Assembly (NCBI GenBank): GCA_902798285.1
Contig: CADBVZ010000005.1
Span: 62,001-126,000, forward strand
Length of the DNA stretch: 64,000 nt
Direction: 5' to 3'
DNA from: an uncultured Prevotella sp.
GTDB taxonomy: Bacteria > Bacteroidota > Bacteroidia > Bacteroidales > Bacteroidaceae
Shown: one piece after another, positions 43,734 to 53,090 of the stretch
How positions within the stretch are numbered: position 1 is the stretch's first letter
Layout: every line of letters begins with the position of its first letter
Notes under the pieces: model-generated
Told to the model about the DNA's origin: nothing
The model's database searches: none
What the model saw: only the letters and a program-made list of their open reading frames with translations
Position numbers and translations under genes: made by a program

Positions 43734-44528
43734 TTATCTTACTACTTCTGTAAATTCTGGCTTGCCGCCCTTTTCTACGGTTACGTAGATGGTAGAGGTG
43801 GCCTCCTCGCCGTTCATACCACGACTCTTAACGGTAAACTTATAGTCAGTGCTTTCATCAGTAGTGCGCTTGCCTGCTGTTTCAGGAGTACCCAGTGGGA
43901 ACTGATAGCTTGAGCAGGCAGCATCGAAGATGGCCTTTTCCTCGTCAGTCACAGGCTGCTGGGCAGAATACTCAGGCAGCTTGCTGATGTTACCTTCCTT
44001 ATAGCCTTCCTCAATCAGGAAACGGTTCAGTTCCTTGGCAGCAGAGGCTACTCGGGCTGTGCGAACGCCATAGCCATCCTGAATCGTTGCCTTGGGGAGT
44101 GCCTTCTTCAGATCAGCAGTCGATGTGTTCAGACCACCACTACCGAATGTGCAGAAGGGCACAACGGTCTTACCGGCAAAATCCTGCTCTTTTACCAATG
44201 TAACAATCGGCATGGCGTAAGTGCCAAACCAAATGGGATATCCCAGGAAGATCACATCATAGTCGGCAATCTTCTTGGCGAGGGGTTTAATAGCCGGACT
44301 CTGTCCACTCTCCCTCTCCTTGCCACTACGCTGTATGGTAGCTTGGAAGTCGCCAGAATAAGGCTCCACAGCCTCGATGGCTTCAATATCTGCACCTACC
44401 TGTTTCTGAATCTCCTCAGCCACAGCCTTTGTTGTTCCGTTCTCTGAATAGTAAAGCACCAGTTTCTTCTGGGCGTAACCTGTTGTCATACATGCTGTCA
44501 TAGCGAGCGATAATAATAGTTTCTTCAT
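43734..44528 (-). CDS. Exported flavodoxin-family protein
   Basis: The 264-residue protein has a signal peptide (about residues 1-19) and then a flavodoxin-like fold beginning K-L-V-L-Y-Y-S. The FMN-phosphate loop reads S-E-N-G-T-T-K near residues 28-34, and the loop region Y-P-I-W-F-G-T-Y near residues 97-104 is typical of the flavodoxin_4 group. From about residue 180 a further 80 residues follow the flavodoxin domain; they contain short beta-type segments that I do not recognise. A periplasmic flavodoxin is unusual because electron donors are mostly cytoplasmic; similar genes occur in Bacteroidales. It is followed 9 bases later by the DEAD-box helicase gene. Confidence 0.82.
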   Translation of the reverse strand: MKKLLLSLAMTACMTTGYAQKKLVLYYSENGTTKAVAEEIQKQVGADIEAIEAVEPYSGDFQATIQRSGKERESGQSPAIKPLAKKIADYDVIFLGYPIWFGTYAMPIVTLVKEQDFAGKTVVPFCTFGSGGLNTSTADLKKALPKATIQDGYGVRTARVASAAKELNRFLIEEGYKEGNISKLPEYSAQQPVTDEEKAIFDAACSSYQFPLGTPETAGKRTTDESTDYKFTVKSRGMNGEEATSTIYVTVEKGGKPEFTEVVR

Positions 44529-44566
44529 AAGTTAATGTTTTATGGGGTTTTTATCGATATCGTCCG

Positions 44567-44574
44567 CAAAGATA
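44567..44574 (-). promoter_or_regulatory. -7 box of the flavodoxin/helicase transcript
   Basis: TATCTTTG on the minus strand, 38 bases before the start codon; no -33 match. Confidence 0.6.
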
Positions 44575-44618
44575 CAAAAAAAATCGAAGAAAAACATGAG
44601 AAATAAAACTATTTTGAG

Positions 44619-44626
44619 TATCTTTG
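44619..44626 (+). promoter_or_regulatory. -7 box of the LOG-family gene
   Basis: TATCTTTG lies only 8 bases before the ATG at 44635, which implies a leader of at most a few bases. No -33 match is seen. Confidence 0.6.
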
Positions 44627-44634
44627 CAAACATT

Positions 44635-45162
44635 ATGAAGATATGCGTATTTTGTTCTGCTAATCAGCAGATAGATCCTGAGTTCTTCACCATGACGGAA
44701 GAATTGGGAAAGTGGGCTGCGGAGCATGGCCATAGCATAGTTTATGGTGGTGTGAATCAGGGACTCATGGAATGTGTGGGTAAGGCTGCCAAGGAGTCAG
44801 GTGCTCGAACCATTGGTATCGTACCAACGAAGGTAGAGGAGACAGGGCGCATCAGCGACTATGTCGAGATAGAGATTCCCTGCGATAACCTCACAGATCG
44901 TAAGCAACTGATGATGGATCAGAGCGATGTATTTATCGCCCTCCCAGGAGGCATCGGAACCATCGACGAGGTGTTTACCGTTGCAGCCTCAGCTACTATA
45001 GGCTATCATCATAAGCCCGTCATCCTTTATAACATGAAGGGATTCTGGAATCAACTCATTGCTCTGCTCGATGACTTACAGGCGAAAGGCATGATTCGTG
45101 GCGATTGGCGACAGTACATCAAAACGGCTGATTCCCTCGAAGAAATCAGCCAGTTGATATAA
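44635..45162 (+). CDS. LOG-family nucleotide 5'-monophosphate phosphoribohydrolase
   Basis: The start is set at the ATG at 44635, giving 175 residues beginning M-K-I-C-V-F-C-S-A-N, the usual N-terminus of the family; a longer frame would cross the -7 box. The LOG signature P-G-G-I-G-T-I-D-E is at residues 104-112 and the family G-G-V-N-Q-G-L-M block is near residues 37-44. LOG proteins cleave nucleoside 5'-monophosphates to free base and ribose 5-phosphate; in plants and some bacteria this activates cytokinins. In gut bacteria a nucleotide-salvage role is more likely. It is monocistronic and ends at a terminator. Confidence 0.9.
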   Translation: MKICVFCSANQQIDPEFFTMTEELGKWAAEHGHSIVYGGVNQGLMECVGKAAKESGARTIGIVPTKVEETGRISDYVEIEIPCDNLTDRKQLMMDQSDVFIALPGGIGTIDEVFTVAASATIGYHHKPVILYNMKGFWNQLIALLDDLQAKGMIRGDWRQYIKTADSLEEISQLI

Positions 45163-45191
45163 GAAGAGCCTCGCAAATCACGAGGCTCTTC
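45163..45191. terminator. Bidirectional rho-independent terminator
   Basis: An 11-bp stem GAAGAGCCTCG/CGAGGCTCTTC with a 7-base loop lies between the convergent LOG and DPP7 genes. Confidence 0.88.
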
Positions 45192-45196
45192 CTGTA

Positions 45197-47314
45197 TTAT
45201 TTAGCACCAATCTCCTTAATGAGTCGATCTGCTTTGCCCCAGCTCTCCATCATGTAGAGCACGTAGCGGATGTCGACACCAATGCAGCGTGCCAGCTGCT
45301 TGTCGAAGAAGATGTCTGAGCTCAGACTGTCCCAGTTGCCATCAAAGGCCAGACCAATGAGCTCGCCCTTGCCATTGAACATAGGTGAACCAGAGTTTCC
45401 GCCAGTGATGTCATTGTTCGAAAGGAAACATAGGTGCATCTTACCTGTGGTTTGATCGGTATACTTGCCAAAGTCCTTCACAGAGAGCAGTTCCTTCATG
45501 ATAGGTTCTGCCTCGTAGTCGATGATGCGATCAGCCTTGTTCATCTTCTCTACGATGCTCTCAGCTGTGGTGTAGTAGCCTGAGGGCTGACCAGCCAATA
45601 GGTATTCGCCCACTTGTCCGTAGCTCAATCGCATGGTGAAGTTGGCATCGCTGTAATTAGGCATATCCTCCTCCATGCGCAGCTTGGCAGCACAGAGATA
45701 ACGCTCCATGGTGTTGATGGAATCAACGGTTTCCGTGATGTCAGCACGGATATCAGCGAGTGTACTGATAAGGCTCTCACCATATACCACACCAGGATCC
45801 TGATGGTAACCCTTCTTGTTTACATAGATTTTCTTGTCGCTCTTCATCAGCTTCGACTTCTTGTAAAGGTTGTCTACGAATTTCTGATAGTCACCTTTGA
45901 AGTCGTGGTCGATGACATTGAAGAAGTCTGGCTGATACTTGATTTCCACCTGTTCGCGATAGTGCTTTAGCAGGGCTGCGATGATTTCCTTGTCGGTAGC
46001 CTCGTCCCATTCGTCGCTGTTGTCCTTGAACTCAATGTAATGGCTCTTGGGCTTGCCGTCCTTGCCATTGATGATGGCACCATTCTGCACTCGGACAGCC
46101 CTGCGAGTCATCTCGTCAGTATTCCTGTTGCCAAAGGTCTCACTGTAGAATGTCAGGGCACGCACAGCCTTGAAGCGTTTCTCGTAGAGGCGCTCCAGCT
46201 GGGCGAAGTCGAGTTTGTCTTTCAAGTATCCTGTAGAGTCCTGCCACTGGCGGATCTTCTGCTCGAACTCAGCCTTCTGCTTGATGAGGCCAATAGAGTC
46301 GATACACTTGTTCATGCCAATGGAGTTCTTCCAGTAGTTCGAGCTGCTGGCGTATTTCGAGTCGTACTTGATACGGACAGCCTCGTCGGCACGCATGTGG
46401 CGAATCATAATGTTCTGCTTAACCTCACGCGTCAGATAGCGAGGCTCATTCTCTGCATCGCGACGTTCCTTGATGCCATAGCTTGAGAGGTAGCGACTGG
46501 TGCTACCAGGATAGCCGATGGTCATTGAGAACGAACCTGGCACATAACCCTGCAGCGAAACGGGTGCCCACTTCTTGGGGTGATAGGGTACATTATCCTT
46601 AGAATACTTGGCAGGAGCACCAGTCTTGGGATCTACATAGATACGGAATACAGAGAAGTCGCAGGTCTGACGAGGCCACATCCAGTTGTCTGTCTCTCCA
46701 CCAAACTTACCCATCGACTTAGGCAGGGCGAACACCAGTCGCACATCATTGTAGTCGCGATAGGTGGTGAGGAAGTACTGGTTGCCCTCGTAGAAAGGTT
46801 TGATCTCTACACGCAGGGTAGAGTCTTGCTTGCGGATGTCCTTCTGCATGGCGTTTTCGATGGAATCCACGAAAAAGGCGCGCTTATCCTCTGCCATCTT
46901 GTTCAGTCCTAATGAGTCCAGATAAGGTGTCAGGTCCTTCTGCTCTATCATGAAACTAACAAAGAGTCGTTCGTTGGGCAACTCCTCCTCGTATGAGTTG
47001 GCTACGAATCCGTTCAGCATATAGTCGTGCTCCACAGTAGAGTGGCGACGGATGGCATCGAAGCCACAGTGGTGGTTGGTAAACACCAGTCCGTCAGGCG
47101 ATACAACCACACCAGAGCAGAATCCACCAAAGTTAACCACGCAGTTCTTCACTGCATCATCGCCCTGATAGAGTGCACCATAAGGCAACTGGTAGTTCTC
47201 CAGTTTCATAGTTTCATAAACGGCGTTAGGCAGGTTGTAAAGTGTCCACATACCCTCATCAGCCTTTGCAGAGAAGAGTGAACAGGCAAACAATAAAACT
47301 AATAATTTCTTCAT
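45197..47314 (-). CDS. S46 dipeptidyl-peptidase, DPP7 type
   Basis: The 705-residue secreted serine peptidase has a signal peptide (about residues 1-18) and the S46 fold: a chymotrypsin-like domain with T-N-H-H-C-G at residues 79-84 and the nucleophile Ser641 in G-N-S-G-S-P, with a helical lid domain in between. The residue 18 positions after the serine, which decides specificity in the Porphyromonas enzymes (Gly in DPP7, Arg in DPP11), is Gly659, so the enzyme should prefer hydrophobic P1 residues over Asp/Glu. It releases dipeptides from peptides in the periplasm. It follows the flippase gene by 3 bases. Confidence 0.92.
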   Translation of the reverse strand: MKKLLVLLFACSLFSAKADEGMWTLYNLPNAVYETMKLENYQLPYGALYQGDDAVKNCVVNFGGFCSGVVVSPDGLVFTNHHCGFDAIRRHSTVEHDYMLNGFVANSYEEELPNERLFVSFMIEQKDLTPYLDSLGLNKMAEDKRAFFVDSIENAMQKDIRKQDSTLRVEIKPFYEGNQYFLTTYRDYNDVRLVFALPKSMGKFGGETDNWMWPRQTCDFSVFRIYVDPKTGAPAKYSKDNVPYHPKKWAPVSLQGYVPGSFSMTIGYPGSTSRYLSSYGIKERRDAENEPRYLTREVKQNIMIRHMRADEAVRIKYDSKYASSSNYWKNSIGMNKCIDSIGLIKQKAEFEQKIRQWQDSTGYLKDKLDFAQLERLYEKRFKAVRALTFYSETFGNRNTDEMTRRAVRVQNGAIINGKDGKPKSHYIEFKDNSDEWDEATDKEIIAALLKHYREQVEIKYQPDFFNVIDHDFKGDYQKFVDNLYKKSKLMKSDKKIYVNKKGYHQDPGVVYGESLISTLADIRADITETVDSINTMERYLCAAKLRMEEDMPNYSDANFTMRLSYGQVGEYLLAGQPSGYYTTAESIVEKMNKADRIIDYEAEPIMKELLSVKDFGKYTDQTTGKMHLCFLSNNDITGGNSGSPMFNGKGELIGLAFDGNWDSLSSDIFFDKQLARCIGVDIRYVLYMMESWGKADRLIKEIGAK

Positions 47315-47317
47315 ATC

Positions 47318-48781
47318 TTATTTCTTTTTGAATTTCTTTCCGATAACAGGCAGACTCGAAAGTGGCATATCTGCTTTGATGATCCTGCCGATGAAGCCCA
47401 GAATCAATACATTATTTAAGATGAATGATGCCCAATAAGGCAGATTTCTTTCACCCCATTTCATGATGCCAAATAAAGCCATAGCTGCTATAAAGTAAAT
47501 GACGATATCCTTCATGGGATAGGGAATGGGGTTCTTCCTCTGACCCACGATATAGCTCAGTATCATGGCTGTGCCATAACCTGCCACACCACCCCAGGCA
47601 CAGGCCCAATAGCCTATCTTGGGGATGAAGATAATGTTGACAGCAAAGAGCACAGCGCAACCAGCCAGCGAGAACCAGGCACCATAGATGGTCTTGTCGA
47701 TGAGTTTATACCAGAACGACAGGTTGAAATAGATCCCCATCATAATCTCAGCCATCATCACGATAGGCACAATGCCCAATCCCTCACGGAATTTCTCGCC
47801 TACTAGGTATTTAAATATCTCGATATAACCCATCACGCAGAGGAATGCCAGCAGGGTGAAGATGATGAAGAACTTCATCGACTTGGCATATAGTTCCTTG
47901 CTGTTCTTGTCCTTTGCTGAGCCAAATACGATGGGTTCGTAGGCAAAGCGGAAGGCCTGGGTGATGAGCGCCATGATCATGGCTATCTTGATGCAGGCAC
48001 CATAGATACCCAGTTGATAGCGTCCATTCTCTGGCTCGAGTATACGAGGCAGTAGGATCTGTCCTGCCACCTGATTCAGAATACCTGCGATACCCAGTAC
48101 CAGCAGGGGCCATGAGTAACGCAGCATCGCCTTGCATTTCTCTTTGTCGAATCGCCACCTGAAACCCACGAGTTCGCTGATGAGGCAGAACGAGATAAAG
48201 GTGGTGCAAGCCAGGTTGATCACAAAGGCATAGCCAATGTGGATTTCCCATTGCGGATCGATCTTTGGCATGAGCCAATAGGCCACGATGTTCAGTGTGA
48301 CGCTGAGGAAGATAAACAGTAGTTTCAGTCCTGCAAACTTAAAGGGCTGATGCTTGTAGCGAAGATAGGCGAAGGGAATGGCCTGGAAAGCATCCTGGGC
48401 TACTGTGATAAACATCATACCCACGTACCATTTATGGTTGGAGTAGTCGAGAATGGAGGCGATGGGGTTGATAAACAGCAGAACCATCGCGGCAAACGTG
48501 AGACAGACACTCCCTACCATGATGAGGGCAGTGCTGTACACACGCATCTTGTCGCCCTCTTCCTTGTTCATAAAGCGAAAGAAGGTGGTCTCCATACCAA
48601 ACGTCAGAATCACCATCAACAAAGCCGTCTGGGCATAGATATCGTTATAGATACCATAGTCGGCACAACTCTTCAGTGTATAGGTATAGAGTGGCACCAT
48701 CAGGTAATTCAAGAATCGGCCTACGATACTTGAAAGCCCGTATATTGCTGTGTCTTTAAATAATGATTTCAGATTTGCCAT
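47318..48781 (-). CDS. Polysaccharide/lipid-linked sugar flippase (MOP superfamily)
   Basis: The 487-residue inner-membrane protein has about 12-14 hydrophobic segments and an N-terminal amphipathic start (L-F-K-D-T-A-I-Y-G-L) with the V-P-L-Y-T block typical of MVF/PST exporters. It is not closely similar to the flippase coded from 13094. Placement between a nucleoside-gate protein and DPP7, 2-3 bases apart on either side, marks a housekeeping context in place of a capsule locus. The lipid-linked substrate is unknown. Confidence 0.82.
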   Translation of the reverse strand: MANLKSLFKDTAIYGLSSIVGRFLNYLMVPLYTYTLKSCADYGIYNDIYAQTALLMVILTFGMETTFFRFMNKEEGDKMRVYSTALIMVGSVCLTFAAMVLLFINPIASILDYSNHKWYVGMMFITVAQDAFQAIPFAYLRYKHQPFKFAGLKLLFIFLSVTLNIVAYWLMPKIDPQWEIHIGYAFVINLACTTFISFCLISELVGFRWRFDKEKCKAMLRYSWPLLVLGIAGILNQVAGQILLPRILEPENGRYQLGIYGACIKIAMIMALITQAFRFAYEPIVFGSAKDKNSKELYAKSMKFFIIFTLLAFLCVMGYIEIFKYLVGEKFREGLGIVPIVMMAEIMMGIYFNLSFWYKLIDKTIYGAWFSLAGCAVLFAVNIIFIPKIGYWACAWGGVAGYGTAMILSYIVGQRKNPIPYPMKDIVIYFIAAMALFGIMKWGERNLPYWASFILNNVLILGFIGRIIKADMPLSSLPVIGKKFKKK

Positions 48782-48783
48782 AA

Positions 48784-50016
48784 CTATCCAAAGAATAAGT
48801 ACGCTATTGCGATGGCAGCGATGATGCCAGCCAAGTCTGCGAGCAAGCCACAGGCCACAGCATGACGTGTCTTCACAATGCCTACACTACCAAAGTAAAC
48901 TGCTAAGATATAGAAAGTGGTATCCGTCGAGCCCTGGAAGATACAACTCAATCTGCCCACAAACGAATCAGCGCCATAAGTGGTCATCGCATCTACCATC
49001 ATACCTCGAGCACCACTGCCTGAGAGGGGCTTCATCAAGGCTGTAGGCAGGGCAGCCACAAAGTCGCTGTTGCCACCGCAAGCCTCCACACCCCAGCGAA
49101 TGCCATCGATCAACATATCCATCGCACCAGAAGCACGGAACACACCAATGCCCACGAGGATAGCCACCAGATAGGGGATGATCCTCACAGCTGTCTGGAA
49201 TCCCTCTTTGGCACCATCGATAAAGGCGTCGTATACGTTCACCTTCTTCCTCACACCAGCCAGTATAAAGGCGATAATGATCAGCATCAGCAGAATGTTA
49301 GCTGTCGATGTGCTCACCTTGTTCATCAGTACAGAGTCCAACTGTCCGAAGCCCCAGATGATGGCAGCTACCACTAAGGCAGCCCCTCCAAGGGTGAGCA
49401 GAATGGTGCGATTCAGCAGGTTGATCTTCTGAAACAGACTGGTGATGATGATACCAGCCAGTGTTGAGAAGAACGTAGCCAACAGAATGGGGATGAAGAT
49501 ATCCGTAGGCTGGGCAGCCCCCATCTGGGCGCGATACACCATAATAGATATAGGTATCAGCGTGAGTCCAGAGGTGTTCAGCACCAGGAACATAATCATC
49601 GGGTTCGTGGCAGTATCCTTCTTCGTATTCAGGTCCTGCAACTGCTCCATGGCTTTTAAGCCTAATGGCGTGGCTGCATTGTCGAGTCCCAGCATATTCG
49701 CTGCGATGTTCATGAAGATGGAGCCTGTAACGGGATGCCCCTTGGGAATGTCAGGAAAGAGTTTCGTGAAGACAGGGCTCAGCAGTTTGGCCAGCACATT
49801 CACCACGCCACCTTTTTCGCCTATCTTCATGATACCCAACCAGAGCGACAGCACACCTGTCAACCCCAATGAAATCTCGAAAGCCGTCTTCGACGACGAG
49901 AACGTAGAATCCATCATCGCAGGGAACACCTCAAAGTCTCCCCAGAAGATGAGTTTCACCAGCGCTATCACAAACGCCACGATGAAAAACGCTACCCAAA
50001 TCCAATTTAATACCAT
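48784..50016 (-). CDS. Nucleoside-recognition (SpmA/SpmB fused) membrane protein
   Basis: The start is set at the ATG at 50016 (410 residues), 8 bases after a perfect promoter; the longer frame would contain the promoter. The protein joins two Gate (nucleoside-recognition) domains that in Bacillus are the separate spore maturation proteins SpmA and SpmB. The first holds G-L-D-N-A-A-T-P-L-G near residues 110-119; the second, from about residue 250, holds S-G-S-G-A-R-G and Q-G-S-T-D-T-T-F-Y. About ten hydrophobic segments are seen. The organism is not a spore former; the role is probably transport or gating of a small molecule. It is the first gene of the operon with the flippase and DPP7. Confidence 0.88.
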   Translation of the reverse strand: MVLNWIWVAFFIVAFVIALVKLIFWGDFEVFPAMMDSTFSSSKTAFEISLGLTGVLSLWLGIMKIGEKGGVVNVLAKLLSPVFTKLFPDIPKGHPVTGSIFMNIAANMLGLDNAATPLGLKAMEQLQDLNTKKDTATNPMIMFLVLNTSGLTLIPISIMVYRAQMGAAQPTDIFIPILLATFFSTLAGIIITSLFQKINLLNRTILLTLGGAALVVAAIIWGFGQLDSVLMNKVSTSTANILLMLIIIAFILAGVRKKVNVYDAFIDGAKEGFQTAVRIIPYLVAILVGIGVFRASGAMDMLIDGIRWGVEACGGNSDFVAALPTALMKPLSGSGARGMMVDAMTTYGADSFVGRLSCIFQGSTDTTFYILAVYFGSVGIVKTRHAVACGLLADLAGIIAAIAIAYLFFG

Positions 50017-50024
50017 ATTGACTG

Positions 50025-50056
50025 CAAAGGTAGTGCAAATTGAGCGAAATTCCAAA
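50025..50056 (-). promoter_or_regulatory. Promoter of the SpmAB-flippase-DPP7 operon
   Basis: TTTG (50053-50056 on the minus strand), 20 bases, TACCTTTG (50025-50032), then only 8 bases to the start codon. Confidence 0.85.
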
Positions 50057-50063
50057 GAAAATG

Positions 50064-50100
50064 GCAAAAAAGAGGGCACCTGCTCTCGCAGCCGCCCTCC
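50064..50100 (-). terminator. Rho-independent terminator after the first LruC lipoprotein
   Basis: Stem GAGGGC/GCCCTC (50072-50077 and 50094-50099) is followed on the minus strand by a U-run. The hairpin overlaps the start region of the SpmAB promoter. Confidence 0.8.
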
Positions 50101-50144
50101 ATACTAGTATTTAAGTATCGTTTATTGAAGTATTCTGATCTGAA

Positions 50145-52391
50145 TTATTTAGGCTCAGCAGTCGACTTGTACCAGTCATCACCAAAGACGCCCTTAACAT
50201 ACAATGGGAACTTGGGCTTAAGTCTATATTCAGAATTAAGTTCCGACTCATATATGAACTTTCCTTGAATATCCGTACGCTCTGTCAAGCAAGGATATGT
50301 TACGCCACCTTCTGTATACTGATAGTCTGTACCTACGCAGAGTTTAGCTGTAGCCTCACCTTGTTCAGCCTTCAGTACACAAGGTGTACTCGTACCATTG
50401 ACATTCTTTATCACAGTAACCTTGATGGCTTTGGCAACCTGTTTTACATTGGTAGCATCAGCTTGTCCTGCCAACGGATTGCGGAGGCTAATGCCCTTTG
50501 GAGCCAGATTGTCTATGCAGTTAGCATAGCCTTTCGTTGTGCCGCCAGTATTAATCATGATGCCAGTGTCCTGTCCAAATAGTCCGTGAACCTCAACGGC
50601 CTCGTCGTCTTCACCAAGATAGAGAGGCAGCGTACCACCAGCAGCACGAACATAAACGTATACTACGTTGTTGTCCTTAAGCTCTACATCAAACACCACG
50701 TCGTTGAAGTCGAAGTCATTGCCAGCGCTTGCTGTCAAGTCCTCAGCTACCACGCGAACAACGTCTCCTGAAGGCTCTATATCGGTATTATAACCTGGGT
50801 TACAGTTAGTCGTTGGGATAGAAACGGGACAATTATCACCCCAGCAGTTGCCCTGAACTGACGTCTCTTTTACAAACCCTGTATCAAAGTGTGATGGCGT
50901 GTCAATAAAGAGATTGCCGGTGTACTTTATGTAAGTGCCTTCCTGCGTAAAGCTTGTAGCCTTAATGACTGCATACGAGCCACTTACAGGACCATGAACT
51001 TCAAATCCTGAGTTAATGTTTGTATTTTTGAATTTGTTGGTCACCTCTATAAATGATTTGTTTCCTAACCAAAGGTCAGTATTGCCACCATATATAAATT
51101 CATTGCATTTAACATAAGCACCTGATTCATTATTGCCATCACCACCATTCATTACAAAGTAGGAGTGGCCATTTTGGGCAGCAGGTTTACCCAAATTGAA
51201 TGTGCCAGTAACAGTCATATAGCAGTTGTTGAATACCTGCTCGCAGTTCTGATCGTCGAAGGTCCCAGTGGTATAGTGACCATCATTCATCCATCTTGAA
51301 TTGGTATTGTAGATGTATGTTGTACCAGTAACAGTCGCATTACCTACATTATGGAAAGCACCACCTGCAGTCATGTCAAAATTACCAGCACAAAGAAGAG
51401 AATCATTATTAATAATCTCAGCAGAATTATTAGTCATGGTAATGTTTCCGCTGATATTTACGGTACCATCATTGTAAAGAAGATGCTCGTTATTAATTAA
51501 TCTCAGCGTTCTTGCTGTAATTTTATTATTTGGAGCATTATATAAATGTGACATTTGGTTATTAAAGAATAATTCTTCGGTAACAGTAATGGTTCCATTA
51601 TTCCATAACTCGCTATCTTCATTGTCTAAAATTAAATTTTTAGTCGAAATGGTTCCACCATCATTACAAACCTTGTAACCGTTTGTAATAGTCATAGAAA
51701 AATTACCTGTTAACTTACTACTTTTACTCAAGTATAAAACATCATCTTTATTTTCGTTTTTCCAATCCCAGTTGTTGTTAAATGTAATATCTGCAGTTAT
51801 TTCTAGCTCAGCTCTTGGTGCAAGATATACTGTCACATTTTCGTTTATGTATCCCAGTTTTACTTTCTTACCTTCTGTAATGACAAGCGTATTTCTGTTA
51901 GCGCTGAAGCCCATATTAAAGGTCATATCATCATCAACATAGACAGTAATGTTATTTCTACCATCAAGTTGCCACAATTTGGTACCACTATTAACCCAGT
52001 ATGTCTTATTGTGGTCTGCATTAAGCTCTTGACCCCTTGCGTCGATAACATCAACCCCAGCAGCTTTTGCTTCAGCAACGGTATTGTAAACCGAAGGTTT
52101 TGCAGGCTTTGAGATGGGAGGAACAATCTCATCTCCAACCTTGTTTCCGTCACGGAAGGTTGGCGTAGATGGCATATTTGCAGCGCGAGTCATAGCTCTG
52201 CTGGAGGCTGCAGAGGTTCCGAAGCCCCAGGTTTGATCGGGGGCTGGTTGTCCGAAGGCTGTAATAAAAGCCTTTTCATAGGTAGCGGTTACACTTTCTT
52301 CAGGTGTGAGACCGTCAATGTCGTGTGTACAGCTGGTAATCAGTCCGCAAAGAGCGAGAGCGGCTGCACTGGTTATCAAATACTTCTTCAT
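50145..52391 (-). CDS. LruC-domain (DUF4842) lipoprotein 1, with beta-solenoid middle
   Basis: The 748-residue protein has a lipoprotein signal ending L-I-T-S-C near residue 21. After the cysteine comes the motif P-D-Q-T-W-G-F near residue 51, found in variant form in all five lipoproteins of this cluster. Residues about 130-470 are a regular run of N-x-G-T-I/V-type short strands, as in bactofilin-like or right-handed beta-helix solenoids. A DUF4842 domain follows with the acidic motif D-F-D-F-N-D-V-V-F-D, probably calcium-binding, and A-A-G-G-T-L-P-L-Y and E-V-H-G. Function is unknown; an outer-membrane surface or periplasmic structural role is likely. It has a consensus promoter and a terminator of its own. 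Confidence 0.8.
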   Translation of the reverse strand: MKKYLITSAAALALCGLITSCTHDIDGLTPEESVTATYEKAFITAFGQPAPDQTWGFGTSAASSRAMTRAANMPSTPTFRDGNKVGDEIVPPISKPAKPSVYNTVAEAKAAGVDVIDARGQELNADHNKTYWVNSGTKLWQLDGRNNITVYVDDDMTFNMGFSANRNTLVITEGKKVKLGYINENVTVYLAPRAELEITADITFNNNWDWKNENKDDVLYLSKSSKLTGNFSMTITNGYKVCNDGGTISTKNLILDNEDSELWNNGTITVTEELFFNNQMSHLYNAPNNKITARTLRLINNEHLLYNDGTVNISGNITMTNNSAEIINNDSLLCAGNFDMTAGGAFHNVGNATVTGTTYIYNTNSRWMNDGHYTTGTFDDQNCEQVFNNCYMTVTGTFNLGKPAAQNGHSYFVMNGGDGNNESGAYVKCNEFIYGGNTDLWLGNKSFIEVTNKFKNTNINSGFEVHGPVSGSYAVIKATSFTQEGTYIKYTGNLFIDTPSHFDTGFVKETSVQGNCWGDNCPVSIPTTNCNPGYNTDIEPSGDVVRVVAEDLTASAGNDFDFNDVVFDVELKDNNVVYVYVRAAGGTLPLYLGEDDEAVEVHGLFGQDTGIMINTGGTTKGYANCIDNLAPKGISLRNPLAGQADATNVKQVAKAIKVTVIKNVNGTSTPCVLKAEQGEATAKLCVGTDYQYTEGGVTYPCLTERTDIQGKFIYESELNSEYRLKPKFPLYVKGVFGDDWYKSTAEPK

Positions 52392-52450
52392 AACTTAAAT
52401 ACTTTAAAATGATAAGCTTATCTACTAATAATATGTTGTATATAATTGTG

Positions 52451-52482
52451 CAAAAATACGAAGAAAATCAATAAGTTACAAA
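52451..52482 (-). promoter_or_regulatory. Promoter of LruC lipoprotein 1
   Basis: TTTG (52479-52482 on the minus strand), 20 bases, TATTTTTG (52451-52458), with a leader of about 59 bases. Confidence 0.8.
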
Positions 52483-52554
52483 CTTTTTGCCCTATATTTA
52501 ACAGAAATTCACAAAATAGATTTCGTCAGAAGGTTTTTGAGATTTCGCGCTCAA

Positions 52555-52800
52555 ACACCCCAACACCCACCCAAATCTCTCGCAACCCCAGTGTTTAAAG
52601 GCGTTTCGCAAGGGTGGGTGTTAGCCTAACACTACACCAAACACCCACCCAACACCCCACAAATTATTTTAATCATCATCAGTCTGTAGTTTGCAGCCTT
52701 TTAGTCTCTGATTTGGGTGGGTGTTAGGGTGGGTGTTTGGTGTAGTGTTGGGTGGGTGTTTGGGCAACACCCACCCACTCGCAAACCCTTTGTTTATCGG
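52555..52800. repeat. Inverted repeat of GGTGGGTGTT blocks
   Basis: The stretch around 52627-52660 is rich in CACCCACCCAACACC and contains AACACTACACCAAACACCCA; its reverse complement, GGTGGGTGTTTGGTGTAGTG, recurs around 52728-52750, giving an inverted repeat of more than 20 bases with about 90 bases between the arms. Further GTGGGTGTT words lie on both sides. Confidence 0.7.
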
Positions 52801-52954
52801 CGTTCCCAAAGATTTAGGGTGGATGTTGGGGTAGAGAAAGAAAATTCCCCTCCTGAGTTCTTGGACTAGCCAAGCGGCAAAGCCGAGCAAGAGGGGATAG
52901 GGGTTGTCTGATCGAAGGATAGTCTAAACCCCAAGAGAGGATAGTCCTCGCTGG

Positions 52955-53053
52955 GACTTTCCTCGGAGCAAACTTGAAAATTCTCTCGAGAATTTAGGAC
53001 TTTACTCCGAGGAAAGTCTGGGTTTACTCCGACTAAAGTGGTACTTTACTCCG
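52955..53053. repeat. Dispersed TTTACTCCGAGGAAAGT-type repeat, copy C
   Basis: It carries the 18-mer (53001-53018) and the 17-mer (53023-53039) found at 10687 and 10709, plus further CTCCGAG-like half-sites on either side. Confidence 0.85.
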
Positions 53054-53090
53054 TCCTCCTTTTCAGTCCTCTACTACACAAAATAAAAAG

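Noticed and set aside
48784..50016. Sporulation function for the SpmA/SpmB-like protein
   Set aside because: The name comes from Bacillus; Bacteroidales do not form spores and the domain is a general membrane gate.
52669..52890. A 73-residue minus-strand frame rich in Pro, Thr, His and Asn
   Set aside because: It is the translation of the GGTGGGTGTT repeat region, has no recognisable domain, no promoter and no neighbour on the same transcript.
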